A stretch of 64,000 nt of DNA from Microlunatus sagamiharensis (GTDB taxonomy: Bacteria; Actinomycetota; Actinomycetes; Propionibacteriales; Propionibacteriaceae). This document shows, piece after piece, positions 6,930-15,302 of the stretch (positions within the stretch are counted from its first letter, which is position 1; the number at the start of each line of letters is the position of its first letter). The notes under the pieces were generated by a model, which made no database searches, had not been told where the DNA came from, and was given only the letters and a program-made list of their open reading frames with translations. A program made the position numbers and the translations under genes. The DNA is taken from positions 4,340,001 through 4,404,000 of the forward strand of contig NZ_LT629799.1 in assembly GCF_900105785.1 (NCBI RefSeq). The letters are read 5' to 3'.

Positions 6930-8149
6930 CACTTCACCCCTCTGTCGGCGACGACCCGGGCCGCGGCGTTCACCAGGAAGGTGACGACGAACAGGACCAG
7001 GCCGGCCGCGATGTAGGCGCCCGTCTTGGACGGCGAGTCGAACTCGGACGCGTTGTTGGCGATCTTGCTGGCGAAGGTCTCGCCGCCGGCGAAGATCGAG
7101 GGGGTGAACGGGCTGCCGGGGGCGGGCTGGCTGAGGATGATCAGCACCGCGATCGTCTCGCCGAGGGCGCGGCCCAGGCCGAGCATCGACGCGCTGATGA
7201 CGCCGGAGCGGCCGTAGGGCAGGACCGAGGTGCGGATGACCTCCCAGCGCGTCGCCCCGAGGGCGAGCGCGGCCTCGATCTGGTCGCGCGGGGTCTGCTC
7301 GAAGACGTTGCGCGAGATGGCGGTGATAATCGGCAGGATCATGATCGCCAGCACGATGCCGGCCACGAACACGGTGCTCTTGGGGTCCGACACCGGGTCG
7401 AAGAGCGGGATGAAGCCGAGGTGCTCGCCGATCCAGGCACCGATCGGGCCGAGGAACGGGCCGAAGACGATGAGGCCCCAGAGGCCGAAGATGATCGACG
7501 GCACCGCGGCGAGGAGCTCGACGAGGAAGCCGACCGGGCCCGCGACGCGCTTGGGCAGGTACTGGGTGAGGCTCAGGGCCACGCCGACCGCGACGGGCAC
7601 GGCGATCACCAGCGCCACGACCGAGCTGAGGACCGTGGTCCACAGCAGGCCGAGGATGCCGAAGCGCAGGTCGCCGCCGGAGACCTGCCAGTTGCGGCTG
7701 GTCAGGAAGTTCTCCTGGTCGGCCAGGATGCTCGGCAGCGCCAGCGCGAGCAGGAAGATGCCGACGAAGGCGACGAGCAGCACCAGCAGCACGGCGGTGC
7801 CCTTGGTGACACCGCCGAAGACGAGGTCGCCCGTACGGCTGATGGTGGCCAGCTTGACGCCGGCGCCGGGGCGGTCCGCCCCGCGGCCTTCGTCCGCCGG
7901 GGTCTGGAGCGTGCGCACCTGGTGGGCCACGACGGGCACCCGGGTGTGGTTCGCGGTCTCGTCGTGCACCGGCGAGACGGTGGGGTCGACGGCCGCGGGG
8001 CCGGCCTCCAGGAGCTCGCGGGGGACCGGTCCGTCGACCTCGTGGTCGTGCTCGCCGCCGCGCACGTCGGCGCTGGCCAGCGGGTCGGCCACCGTGGACA
8101 CCGAGGACGTGCCGTCGTCGGGTCCGGGCTTGCGGGTCGTGTCGGTCAC
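6929..8149 (-). CDS. pstC: Phosphate ABC transporter permease PstC (long N-terminus)
   Basis: A 406-residue permease that pairs with PstA to form the phosphate channel. The transport domain begins near residue 100 (GDLVFGGVTKGTAVLLVLLV), and the EAA loop is in EAALALGATRWEVIRTSVLP. The first 95 residues are a polar, Asp/Glu/Pro-rich extension absent from typical PstC proteins of about 320 residues. Its function is unknown. A later start could be real, but no obvious Shine-Dalgarno plus start was found just before the first helix. Overlaps pstA by 1 base. It is separated from pstS by a hairpin at 8248-8303. Confidence 0.94.
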   Translation of the reverse strand: MTDTTRKPGPDDGTSSVSTVADPLASADVRGGEHDHEVDGPVPRELLEAGPAAVDPTVSPVHDETANHTRVPVVAHQVRTLQTPADEGRGADRPGAGVKLATISRTGDLVFGGVTKGTAVLLVLLVAFVGIFLLALALPSILADQENFLTSRNWQVSGGDLRFGILGLLWTTVLSSVVALVIAVPVAVGVALSLTQYLPKRVAGPVGFLVELLAAVPSIIFGLWGLIVFGPFLGPIGAWIGEHLGFIPLFDPVSDPKSTVFVAGIVLAIMILPIITAISRNVFEQTPRDQIEAALALGATRWEVIRTSVLPYGRSGVISASMLGLGRALGETIAVLIILSQPAPGSPFTPSIFAGGETFASKIANNASEFDSPSKTGAYIAAGLVLFVVTFLVNAAARVVADRGVK

Positions 8150-8247
8150 TCTCCGCCTTCCTCCTTCATCTCACGCAGCTGCTCGGGCCACACGCTAGGT
8201 CGTTCCTCCTGGTTCCGGCAGGTGCCGGAGCCGGCAGGCACGAACAA

Positions 8248-8303
8248 GGCGCCGGCGCCGCCCGAGCCGCACCCGAGGGTGCGTACCGGGTGGCGCCGGC
8301 GCC
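8248..8303 (-). terminator. Intercistronic hairpin between pstS and pstC
   Basis: Arms 8248-8264 and 8287-8303 (GGCGCCGGCGCC core, one mismatch in 17) enclose a second stem GCACCC-gag-GGTGC. The structure begins 7 bases after the pstS stop on the transcribed strand. Such hairpins after a binding-protein gene usually stabilise its mRNA or terminate part of the transcripts, giving more PstS than PstCAB. That reading is inferred. Confidence 0.75.
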
Positions 8304-8310
8304 GTGGTGC

Positions 8311-9456
8311 TCAGGAGATCGCGGCGACGGAGGCCTTGACCTTGGTGAGCAGGTCCGCGGGGAGCGGGGCGTAGCCCAGCTCCTGCAGCGCCTGCTGCTC
8401 CTCCTCGGAGGAGAAGAAGGTCAGGAAGTCCTTCTCCAGCGCGGTCTTGTCGGCGTCCAGGCCCTTGCTGCAGACGATCTCGTACGTGACGAGGAGGGCC
8501 GGGTACGCGCCGGAGTCCTTGGGCTCGTAGTTGAGCTTGAGCGCGAGGTCGTTGCCGCTGCCGGCCACGGTGGCCTCGGACACGGCCTTGCCCACCGAGT
8601 CGCCGGTCAGCTCGGTCGCGCCGGTGCCGGCGGAGCTCGAGAGCTGCGCGATCGGGAGCTTGTTGTCGCGGGCGTAGCTCCACTCCATGTAGGAGATGGA
8701 GTTCTTGGTGCTGCCGACGGCCTCGGCCACGCCGGAGGACTTGTTCTTGCCCTCGCCGGTGCCGCTCCAAGCCTTGGCCGGCTCCTTGGTCCACGCGCCG
8801 TTGCCGGCGGCGGAGAGGAACTTGGTCGTGTTCTCCGTGGTGCCCGACTCGTCGGAGCGGAAGAAGACGGTGATCGCGTCGCTCGGCAGGGTGACGCCCG
8901 GGTTCAGCTTGGCGATGGCCGGGTCGTTCCAGGTCTTGATGGTGCCGTTGAAGATCTTCGCCAGCGCCTCGGCGCTCAGGACGAGCTTGTCGACGCCGTC
9001 GAGATTGTAGGCGAAGGCGATCGGGCCGACGACCATCGGGATGTTCCAGGCCTCGTTGCCGCCGCAACGCTCCTTGGCCTTGTCGGCCTCGACCACGCCG
9101 TCGACGGCGGCGGTCTTGAGCGCCGAGTCCGAGCCGGCGAAGTCGACGAGGTTGTTGTAGAAGGACTTGATGCCCGCACCGGAACCGGTGGGGTTGTACT
9201 CGATCGTCGAGGCGTTGTTGCAGGCCGACTGGTAGTCGGCGATGACCTCGGTGATGGCGTTGGCCTGGGCGGTCGAGCCCTCGGCGTTGAGCTTGCCCGA
9301 CGGGCAGGTGAGGCCCGAGGCGTTCGAGCTCGAGCCGCCCGAGGCGGCCGGGGCCGCGGAGCCGGCGGGGTCGGAGCCACAGGCGACGAGGCTCAGCGAG
9401 GCCAACGCGGCGAGGGCGGCGAACGTCGTGTTGCGCGCACGGCGGGTGGTGATCAT
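8311..9456 (-). CDS. pstS: Phosphate-binding lipoprotein PstS
   Basis: A 381-residue periplasmic-type phosphate-binding lipoprotein. The N-terminus has a twin-basic stretch, a hydrophobic core and the lipobox LVAC with the modified Cys at 26. The phosphate-binding loops are visible as AEGSTAQANAI (about 58-68), NPTGSGAGIKSF and FFRSDESGTTEN. The length matches actinobacterial PstS. First gene of pstSCAB, with a PHO box about 120 bp upstream of its ATG. It delivers phosphate to PstCAB. Confidence 0.96.
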   Translation of the reverse strand: MITTRRARNTTFAALAALASLSLVACGSDPAGSAAPAASGGSSSNASGLTCPSGKLNAEGSTAQANAITEVIADYQSACNNASTIEYNPTGSGAGIKSFYNNLVDFAGSDSALKTAAVDGVVEADKAKERCGGNEAWNIPMVVGPIAFAYNLDGVDKLVLSAEALAKIFNGTIKTWNDPAIAKLNPGVTLPSDAITVFFRSDESGTTENTTKFLSAAGNGAWTKEPAKAWSGTGEGKNKSSGVAEAVGSTKNSISYMEWSYARDNKLPIAQLSSSAGTGATELTGDSVGKAVSEATVAGSGNDLALKLNYEPKDSGAYPALLVTYEIVCSKGLDADKTALEKDFLTFFSSEEEQQALQELGYAPLPADLLTKVKASVAAIS

Positions 9457-9539
9457 GGAAGTCCTTCACGAACTGTGGAGGGCTGACGGGGAGGCGTTGC
9501 GCCCCCCGACGCCGGCCGGCACGTCACCGGTTGACGCGG

Positions 9540-9594
9540 AAACTACGCACGTCAGTTGTCCGGTTGGCCCCGGTCAGGTGAACGGCAGGTGAAC
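9540..9594 (-). promoter_or_regulatory. PHO box and promoter of pstS
   Basis: On the minus strand two GTTCACC units (9594-9588 and 9583-9577) are spaced exactly 11 bp apart: GTTCACCTGCC then GTTCACCTGAC. This is the direct-repeat architecture of PhoP sites in Streptomyces and relatives. A -10-like TAGTTT lies at 9545-9540, about 31 bp downstream, so the box would cover the -35 region. Activation of pstSCAB under phosphate limitation is the expected outcome. Confidence 0.88.
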
Positions 9595-9729
9595 GGCTCC
9601 CCGACGTCCCGCGCGCCTCGGTGATCAAGGTCCGGCAGGCCAAGATCGACGTCACCTCCGCGTCGCCGACGTGCTCTACGCTGCGCCCGATCCGAGGGCG
9701 GGACCGCCCCGGCGACGGGAGGACGAGCA

Positions 9730-10695
9730 GTGAGCGAACGGCCCGACGTGTCCGTGATCATCCCCGTGCACAACGCCTCCTCGACCATCGGGCGGCTCGT
9801 GTCCTCGATCCTCACGGTCGAGTCGGTGCAGGTCGAGGTGGTCGTCGTCGACGACGCCTCCACCGACGGCTCGCTCGCCCGGGTGCGGGCGCTCGACGCG
9901 GCCCAGGTGGTCGTCGACGGCTTCGCGACCAACCGGGGCGCCGGCGTCGCGCGCAACCGTGGCCTCGAGCTGGCGACCGGGCGCTTCGCCCTCTTCTTCG
10001 ACGCCGACGACGAGATCCACCCCGAGGCCCTGGTCGCCGCCGTCCGGGCCCTGGACGAGACGGGCGCCGACGTCGCGATGATGCCGTACCGCTACCGCCG
10101 GGGCCGGGCCGCCGCCCACGACGGCATGAACTCCTTCGACGCGGCGGTCTGGGCGCGCTACGTGACCGCACCGCGGCGGCTGGCCCGGCTCGGCGACGTG
10201 GCCTCGCTGCTCGGTTTCTCCAACTACCCGTGGAACAAGGTCGTGCGCACCGACCACTACCGCACCACCGGGTTGCGGTTCAGCGGCACCGTGGTGCACA
10301 ACGACATCCTCGGCCACTGGCTGACGCTGCTCGACGCGGGCACGATCCTGCTGCTCGACCAGCCGCTGTGCACCCACATCGTCAACGAGGGCGCGCGCAA
10401 CCTCACCAACCGCGAGAGCCGCGCGCGGCTGAGCCTGCTCGACGCCCTCGACGAGACGTACGCCGCCCTGGAGGCCAGGCCGGAGCAGCGTCGCCGCTAC
10501 GCCCACCACTACTGGGACTTCGTGCTGCGGGTGGGGACCTGGGCGACCAGCCGCCTCACGCCCGAGGTGGCCGACGAGTTCGACCAGCGGCTGCACCAGC
10601 ACCTGCTGCGCCTGGACCTGGGCGACTACACCCGGATCCGGCTGCGCTCCGACCCCGAGCTCGCCTCGCGCCTCGCGCGCCGGGCGCTGGTCTGA
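9730..10695 (+). CDS. Family 2 glycosyltransferase
   Basis: A 321-residue GT-A fold glycosyltransferase, probably cytoplasmic, that transfers sugar from a nucleotide donor during envelope polysaccharide synthesis. SVIIPVHNASSTIGRL lies at 8-23, VVVDDASTDGS near 39-49, and the metal-binding FFDADDEI near 94. The remainder is helical, with no membrane segment. A GTG start follows GGGAGGA. The next gene is a second family-2 enzyme 24 bp downstream, so the two form a pair. Donor and acceptor cannot be told from sequence. Confidence 0.9.
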   Translation: MSERPDVSVIIPVHNASSTIGRLVSSILTVESVQVEVVVVDDASTDGSLARVRALDAAQVVVDGFATNRGAGVARNRGLELATGRFALFFDADDEIHPEALVAAVRALDETGADVAMMPYRYRRGRAAAHDGMNSFDAAVWARYVTAPRRLARLGDVASLLGFSNYPWNKVVRTDHYRTTGLRFSGTVVHNDILGHWLTLLDAGTILLLDQPLCTHIVNEGARNLTNRESRARLSLLDALDETYAALEARPEQRRRYAHHYWDFVLRVGTWATSRLTPEVADEFDQRLHQHLLRLDLGDYTRIRLRSDPELASRLARRALV

Positions 10696-10719
10696 GCAGG
10701 CCGATGAGTGAGCAGGCCG

Positions 10720-12051
10720 ATGAGTGAGCAGGAGCCGATGAGCGAGCAGGAGGGGGCCGGCGTGCCCGAGCTGAGCATCGTCGTCACGACGTACAACATC
10801 GAGGCGTACGTCCTCGAGTGCCTGGAGAGCGTCGCGGCGCAGACGCTGACCGACCTCGAGGTGCTCGTCGTCGACGACGGCTCGAGCGATGCGACGCCGA
10901 GGCTCGTCGCCGACTTCTGCGCCCGCGACCCGCGGTTCGTCCCGGTCCTGCTGGGCACGAACAGCCCCGGCGGCGTCGCGACCGCCGCGAACGCCGGGCT
11001 CGACCTGGCCACCGGGCGCTGGGTCGGCTTCGTCGACGGTGACGACTTCGTCGAGCCGACGATGTTCGAGCGGCTCGTCTCCGCAGGGGACGCCGGCGGC
11101 ACCGACCTGGCGATGTGCGAGTACCAGGAGGTGACCGACGCGACGTCCGAGCGCCACGACCCCGCCGACGCGCACCGCTGGGGTTCGCTGACCGAGCGGA
11201 CGTACCCCCTCGACGTCGCGGCCCGCAAGCAGTTCCTGCGGTTCATCGCCGTGCCCTGGCGCAAGCTGTACCGGCGCAGCCTCCTCGAGGAGCACCACCT
11301 CCGCTTCCCGGTGAGCGACGCGTTCTACGAGGACAACCCCTTCCACTGGTTCGCGCTGCTGTCCGCGCGCTCGATCGCGGTCGTTCCCGAGGTCCTCTGC
11401 TACCACCGGGTCGGCCGCGCGGGCCAGACGATGGCCACCGCCGACGAGCGGCTGTTCCAGATCTTCAGCCACCACGACACGATCCACGCCTGGCTCGAGC
11501 GCAAGGGCCTGGTCGACGTCTACGACACGACCCTGCTGGGCTGGGTCGTCTCGCAGATGGAGTGGATCTCGCGGCGCACGCCGCCACCGCTGCAGCGCCG
11601 CCTCTTCGACACCCTCGTCCCCGTCTTCGCCCAGTACTCGCCGGCCACCCTGGCCACGGCGCTGCGCGAGGGGAACAAGGGCCCGACGACGCAGCGGATG
11701 AGCGCGGCCGTGGCCAAGCGCGAGTTCGGCAGCTTCGCCCGGCGCCTCTCCGACCGGCCCGGGACCGACAACCCCCTGGTGACCGCCGCCTTCCACCTGC
11801 GCCACTCCGGCCTGCAGCACACCGCGCTGCTCACCAGCCGCTACGTCCGCAACGCCGTACGCGGCCGCCGGCTCGACAAGGTCGTCGCCGTGGCGGGCCG
11901 GCTGGGCCGCCAGGAGCCGACCCGCTCCGACCTCATGCTCGGGCTCGTCGTCCTGCAGCAGCAGGTACGCGGCCTGGAGCGTCAGCTCGCCGAGCTGACC
12001 GCCGCCCTGCCGGCGCGCGACGACGAGAAGGGCCCGACGCTGTCCTCGTAG
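10720..12051 (+). CDS. Family 2 glycosyltransferase, long C-terminus
   Basis: A roughly 443-residue GT-A enzyme: ELSIVVTTYNIEAYVLECL near the start, VVDDGSSDATP, and the DxD-like VDGDDFVEP. The C-terminal third is helical and basic, ending in QQQVRGLERQLAELTAALPARDD, a likely short coiled coil. The start is uncertain. In-frame GTG 10708, ATG 10720 and ATG 10738 all lie in a short tandem duplication (GAGCAGGCCGATGAGT twice at about 10694-10725), which duplicates the ribosome-binding region and the MSEQE N-terminus. Probably works with the preceding glycosyltransferase on the same glycan. Confidence 0.87.
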   Translation: MSEQEPMSEQEGAGVPELSIVVTTYNIEAYVLECLESVAAQTLTDLEVLVVDDGSSDATPRLVADFCARDPRFVPVLLGTNSPGGVATAANAGLDLATGRWVGFVDGDDFVEPTMFERLVSAGDAGGTDLAMCEYQEVTDATSERHDPADAHRWGSLTERTYPLDVAARKQFLRFIAVPWRKLYRRSLLEEHHLRFPVSDAFYEDNPFHWFALLSARSIAVVPEVLCYHRVGRAGQTMATADERLFQIFSHHDTIHAWLERKGLVDVYDTTLLGWVVSQMEWISRRTPPPLQRRLFDTLVPVFAQYSPATLATALREGNKGPTTQRMSAAVAKREFGSFARRLSDRPGTDNPLVTAAFHLRHSGLQHTALLTSRYVRNAVRGRRLDKVVAVAGRLGRQEPTRSDLMLGLVVLQQQVRGLERQLAELTAALPARDDEKGPTLSS

Positions 12052-12145
12052 CTGCCGTCGACCCCGAGGCCGGCCCTGCCGAGGACCGAGGAGGGGTTGT
12101 GGGGCCGGGGCTGGTCCATCAGGGGCCGCGACTGCTCGGTTTTCG

Positions 12146-12158
12146 TCATACGATATGA
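12146..12158. promoter_or_regulatory. Palindromic operator at the toxin-antitoxin start
   Basis: TCATA-CGA-TATGA forms a perfect 5-bp inverted repeat overlapping a -10-like TACGAT (12149-12154) and the ATG at 12155. It is well placed for autorepression by the ribbon-helix-helix antitoxin encoded next. Confidence 0.55.
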
Positions 12159-12424
12159 GGGTGAACGCGAGGGAGACGATCAACGGAGCTGCCGTCACCG
12201 AGGAGCAGATCGCCGCCTGGGCTGCAGAGGCCGAGGCCGGCTACGACGTCCCGGAGCTGAAGAGGCGAGGCCGCGGAAGACCCGGTCGCGGTGCCGAACC
12301 GTCGCAGGTCGTCGCCCTGCGGCTCACGGCTGCAGAGCTCGCAGAGCTGGACGCCCGAGCCGCGCGCGAAGGGAAGTCTCGATCCGAGGTCATCCGCGAA
12401 GCCCTGGCTGCTTCGGCCGCGTGA
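12155..12424 (+). CDS. Ribbon-helix-helix antitoxin
   Basis: An 89-residue DNA-binding antitoxin. The C-terminal half is a ribbon-helix-helix domain (QVVALRLTAAELAELDARAA then GKSRSEVIREAL). The N-terminal half contains EEQIAAWAAEAEAGYDVPEL and a basic RRGRGRPGRG linker seen in many actinobacterial antitoxins. TACGAT lies 6 bases before an in-frame GTG at 12161, so a leaderless transcript starting there is also possible (87 residues). It overlaps the next gene by 4 bp (GTGA), typical of toxin-antitoxin operons. Base composition looks less GC-rich than the neighbours, hinting at transfer. Confidence 0.82.
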   Translation: MRVNARETINGAAVTEEQIAAWAAEAEAGYDVPELKRRGRGRPGRGAEPSQVVALRLTAAELAELDARAAREGKSRSEVIREALAASAA

Positions 12425-12660
12425 GGGTTCACGCGTCGGCGCTCAAGCACGGAGTGCGGGAGTACGACGCGGCTCATGCCGCGACCTGGGCCCTCTGGAT
12501 CGAGGACCTCGACGACGACAGCCCTTCTCGACAGCTTCGGATCGGCTTCGACACGGCCGGCCGTCTTCTGGAGACGGTTGTCCTCGTCTTCGACAGCGGC
12601 AACGAACTAGTCATCCATGCCATGAAGGCTCGCCCTCAGATGTACGACCTCTTGCCTTAG
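12421..12660 (+). CDS. Putative BrnT-like toxin
   Basis: A 79-residue protein starting at GTG 12421, which overlaps the antitoxin stop. The pattern KHGV near residue 10, RQLRIGFDTAGRLLETVVLV and ELVIHAMKAR resembles the small beta-rich BrnT/RelE-superfamily ribonuclease toxins (KHGV, R-x-IG, GR-LxVV, x-IxAxxAR). The operon arrangement with a ribbon-helix-helix partner supports a toxin role. Catalytic residues and RNA target cannot be verified by eye. It was part of a longer open frame whose upstream portion overlaps the antitoxin in another frame and is not expected to be coding. Confidence 0.7.
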   Translation: MRVHASALKHGVREYDAAHAATWALWIEDLDDDSPSRQLRIGFDTAGRLLETVVLVFDSGNELVIHAMKARPQMYDLLP

Positions 12661-12747
12661 CTGCGTCGGCCCACCACCTGCGCGCTCCGTTCGACGCCTG
12701 GCTCGAATGCTTCGCACTGCGAGCGGCCCAGACGCCACACTTGGCCC

Positions 12748-13482
12748 ATGACCTCGTACGACGCCCGCCTCGACGGGAAGGTCGCCGTGGTGACCGGCGG
12801 CAGCCGTGGCATCGGGCTGGCCGCGGCGCGGGGGCTCGGGGCGCTCGGCGCGACCGTGGTCCTCGTCGGCCGCGACGACCGGGCGGCGGCCGACGTCGCC
12901 GCCACCCTCGTCGAGGAGGGCGTCGACGCCGTCGGCCTCGGCTGCGACGTCGGCGACGCCGAGGCGGTGGCCGCGCTGCCGGAGCGGCTCGGTCCCCTGG
13001 CCGCCGTCGACGTGCTCGTCTGCGCCGCCGGCGTGATGAGCGAGCGCTCGGCCAAGACGCTCCGCACGAGCGAGGAGGAGTGGCGCCGGGTCATGGCCGT
13101 CGACCTCGACGGGGTTTGGCGCACCATGACCGCGTTCGTGCCGGGAATGGTCGAGCGCCGCAGCGGCCGGGTGGTCGCGGTCAGCGCCTGCCTGGGCCGG
13201 ATGAGCGGCCCCGGCACGGCGGGTGGACTGGCGCCGTACCGCGTGGCCAAGGCGGGCGTGAACGCGCTCGTCCGCAACCTGGCCCACGAGCAGGGCCTGG
13301 GCCGTCGCGGGGTGCTCGTCGACGCCACCTGCCCCGGCCACTGCCGCACCGACATGGGCGGCCCTGACGCTCCCCGCTCGGCCGAGGAGGGCGCCGAGAC
13401 CGCGGTGTGGCTGGCCACCCGCGCCGCGGACGGAGCCGAGACCGGGTTGCTGTGGGAGGACCGCCAGGTCGTGCCGTGGTGA
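12748..13482 (+). CDS. SDR family oxidoreductase
   Basis: A 244-residue classical short-chain dehydrogenase. The NAD(P)-binding TGGSRGIG lies at 16-23, VCAAGVM replaces the usual NNAG, and a VVAVSACLG serine strand and the catalytic YRVAK are present. The Arg after the first glycines (GSRGIG) often goes with NADPH preference. Many relatives are 3-oxoacyl-ACP-reductase-like, but substrate is unknown. It stands alone, 87 bp after the toxin-antitoxin pair. A CACACT lies 6 bases before the ATG, so a leaderless transcript is possible. Confidence 0.88.
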   Translation: MTSYDARLDGKVAVVTGGSRGIGLAAARGLGALGATVVLVGRDDRAAADVAATLVEEGVDAVGLGCDVGDAEAVAALPERLGPLAAVDVLVCAAGVMSERSAKTLRTSEEEWRRVMAVDLDGVWRTMTAFVPGMVERRSGRVVAVSACLGRMSGPGTAGGLAPYRVAKAGVNALVRNLAHEQGLGRRGVLVDATCPGHCRTDMGGPDAPRSAEEGAETAVWLATRAADGAETGLLWEDRQVVPW

Positions 13483-13510
13483 CCGGCTCCTCGCGCTCGG
13501 CGGGAGGGTC

Positions 13511-14686
13511 CTAGCGCGCTCGACGCGGTGCCGGCTTGCGGCGTACGCCGACTACCCACCAGGCGACGAGGCCGACGACCAGGGCCCAGAAGGCGGGTCC
13601 GACCCCCAGGACGGTGGCTCCTCCGGCGGCCACGGCGAACGTCGCCACCGCCGGGATCCGGTGCTCTGCTCCCGAGAGCGCGCCGGCAAGGGCCGTGGCC
13701 AGCGTCGGCAGCAGCGCGAGCCCGGCCGCGGTCTCCACCAGCCCGGCCGGCGCCAGCGCGACGAGCTCCACCAGGCCGGTCGAGACCAGGCCGAGGACGA
13801 TGTACGCCCACCCGGTCGTCTGGGCGGCCACCCACCGCCGCTGCGGGTCCGGGTGCGCGTCGGGCGACGCGGAGAGCGCAGCGCTGATCGCGGCCAGGTT
13901 GATGGCGTGCCCGCCGAACGGAGCGCCGAGCAGCGTGCCGACGCCCGATACGGCCATGGCCGGGCGCCACGGCGTGCGGTAGCCGAACGAGGCGAGCACG
14001 GTGACGCCCGGGACGTTCTGCGAGGCCATGGTGACCACGTAGAGCGGCAGCGCGAGCCCGATGAGCGCCTGGGTGCTCCACGCCGGGGTCGTCCACACCG
14101 GGCTGGGCAGCAGGTTCCCGTCCCCGGGCACGCCGGGGCTCACGACGACGACGATCACGAGGACCAGGGCGAACGCCGCCGGCACCGCCCAGCGCGGAGC
14201 GACGCGCAGCAGGACCAGCCACACCGCGACGACCGGCAGCACGAGCCAGGGGTTCGAGACGGCGGCCCGCACCGGGGCCAGGCAGAGCGTGAGGAGCACC
14301 CCGGCGAGCATCGCCTGCGCGACCGGCGTCGGGATGCGGGCGATCAGCCGACCCATCCCGGGCCAGACCGCGGTGACCGTGATGAGCAGACCGGTGACCA
14401 GGAACGCCCCGACCGCCGCCGGCCAACCGCCGACGAGACCACCCGTGCCGACGAGCAGCGCGGCCCCGGGTGTCGACCAGGCGAAGGTGATCGGCATTCG
14501 CGTGCGGGCCGAGACCAGCACCGTCGCCAGGCCCATGGTGACGAACAGCGCCAGCAGTCCCGACCCGGCCTGGGTCGGGGTGGCGCCGACGGCGCGGAGC
14601 CCGGACAGCACGACGGCGAACGAGCTGGTCGAGCCCACGAGGGCCGTCACCAGCCCGGCCACCACCGGACGGAGGTGGTCGGTCAT
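13511..14686 (-). CDS. BenE-type benzoate/H+ symporter
   Basis: A 391-residue membrane transporter of the BenE family with 11-12 hydrophobic segments. Family motifs include ITFAWSTPGAALL near residue 70, and the extended NVPGVTVLASFGY and GHAINLAAISAAL segments. The start at 14686 is chosen over an ATG five codons upstream because GAAGGAGACGACC precedes it at ideal spacing. It is divergent from an XRE-cupin regulator, and a shared operator lies between them. Actual substrate may be benzoate or another aromatic/weak acid; no aromatic catabolic genes adjoin. Confidence 0.9.
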   Translation of the reverse strand: MTDHLRPVVAGLVTALVGSTSSFAVVLSGLRAVGATPTQAGSGLLALFVTMGLATVLVSARTRMPITFAWSTPGAALLVGTGGLVGGWPAAVGAFLVTGLLITVTAVWPGMGRLIARIPTPVAQAMLAGVLLTLCLAPVRAAVSNPWLVLPVVAVWLVLLRVAPRWAVPAAFALVLVIVVVVSPGVPGDGNLLPSPVWTTPAWSTQALIGLALPLYVVTMASQNVPGVTVLASFGYRTPWRPAMAVSGVGTLLGAPFGGHAINLAAISAALSASPDAHPDPQRRWVAAQTTGWAYIVLGLVSTGLVELVALAPAGLVETAAGLALLPTLATALAGALSGAEHRIPAVATFAVAAGGATVLGVGPAFWALVVGLVAWWVVGVRRKPAPRRAR

Positions 14687-14702
14687 GGTCGTCTCCTTCA
14701 AA

Positions 14703-14720
14703 CGTTCTGCAAACAGAACG
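14703..14720. promoter_or_regulatory. Palindromic operator between benE and its regulator
   Basis: CGTTCTG-CAAA-CAGAACG is a perfect inverted repeat with 7-bp arms. It sits in the 47-bp divergent gap, just upstream of a -10-like TACCCT (14722-14727) for the regulator and 17 bp from the benE start. It is the likely binding site of the XRE-cupin protein. Confidence 0.72.
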
Positions 14721-14733
14721 CTACCCTGACCCG

Positions 14734-15276
14734 GTGAGCCGCGACGACAGCCGTACGCCGGATCTCGCGGCGCTCGGCGACCGCCTCCGCGGGCTGCGTG
14801 CCGAGCGGGGGCTCAGCCTCTCCGCGCTCGCCGCGGCGGCCGGCATCGGGAAGGGGTCGCTCTCCGAGATCGAGGCGGGGCAGCGCAACCCGACGCTCGC
14901 CACCCTCTACGCCCTGGCCGCCCCGCTCGCCGTGCCGCTGGCGACCCTGCTGGCGGACCAGCCGGGCGCGGAGGTCTCGGCCGACGGGCTCACGGCCACC
15001 CTGCTCAGCACCGAGACCACGGCCGACGGGGCCGTCGTCGAGATCTACCGGCTCGCCTTCCGACCCGAAGCGGACCGCCGCTCCCCGGCTCACGGAGCCG
15101 GGGTGCGCGAGCACGTGCTGGTCACCGCCGGCCGGCTCGAGGTGCACCACCGCGACGGCTCCGCGGTGCTGGGACCGGGCGACTCCCTGTCGTTCTCCAG
15201 CGCCGCGGCGCACCGCTACCGACCGCTCGGCGGGGAAGCCTGCTCGGCGGTGCTCGTCATCACCTCACCGCACTGA
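14734..15276 (+). CDS. XRE-family regulator with C-terminal cupin
   Basis: A 180-residue transcription factor. The helix-turn-helix occupies about 11-66 (GDRLRGLRAERGLSLSALAA, then GKGSLSEIEAGQRNPTLATL), followed by a cupin ligand-sensing domain from about 95 (HVLVTAGRLEVHH and LGPGDSLSFSSAAAHRY). Divergent from the BenE transporter with a palindromic site in the gap, so it probably represses or activates that transporter in response to its substrate. The GTG start lies 6 bases after TACCCT, consistent with a leaderless mRNA. Confidence 0.9.
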   Translation: MSRDDSRTPDLAALGDRLRGLRAERGLSLSALAAAAGIGKGSLSEIEAGQRNPTLATLYALAAPLAVPLATLLADQPGAEVSADGLTATLLSTETTADGAVVEIYRLAFRPEADRRSPAHGAGVREHVLVTAGRLEVHHRDGSAVLGPGDSLSFSSAAAHRYRPLGGEACSAVLVITSPH

Positions 15277-15302
15277 CGCCTGCCTACTGCCGTCGCCGGC
15301 GG

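Noticed and set aside
9676-12198. Minus-strand frame of 840 codons opposite two glycosyltransferases
   Set aside because: Low-complexity shadow caused by high GC; glycosyltransferase motifs are on the plus strand.
12657-14426. Minus-strand frame of 589 codons spanning the SDR and part of benE
   Set aside because: It overlaps two recognised genes in other frames and has Arg/Ala-rich filler.
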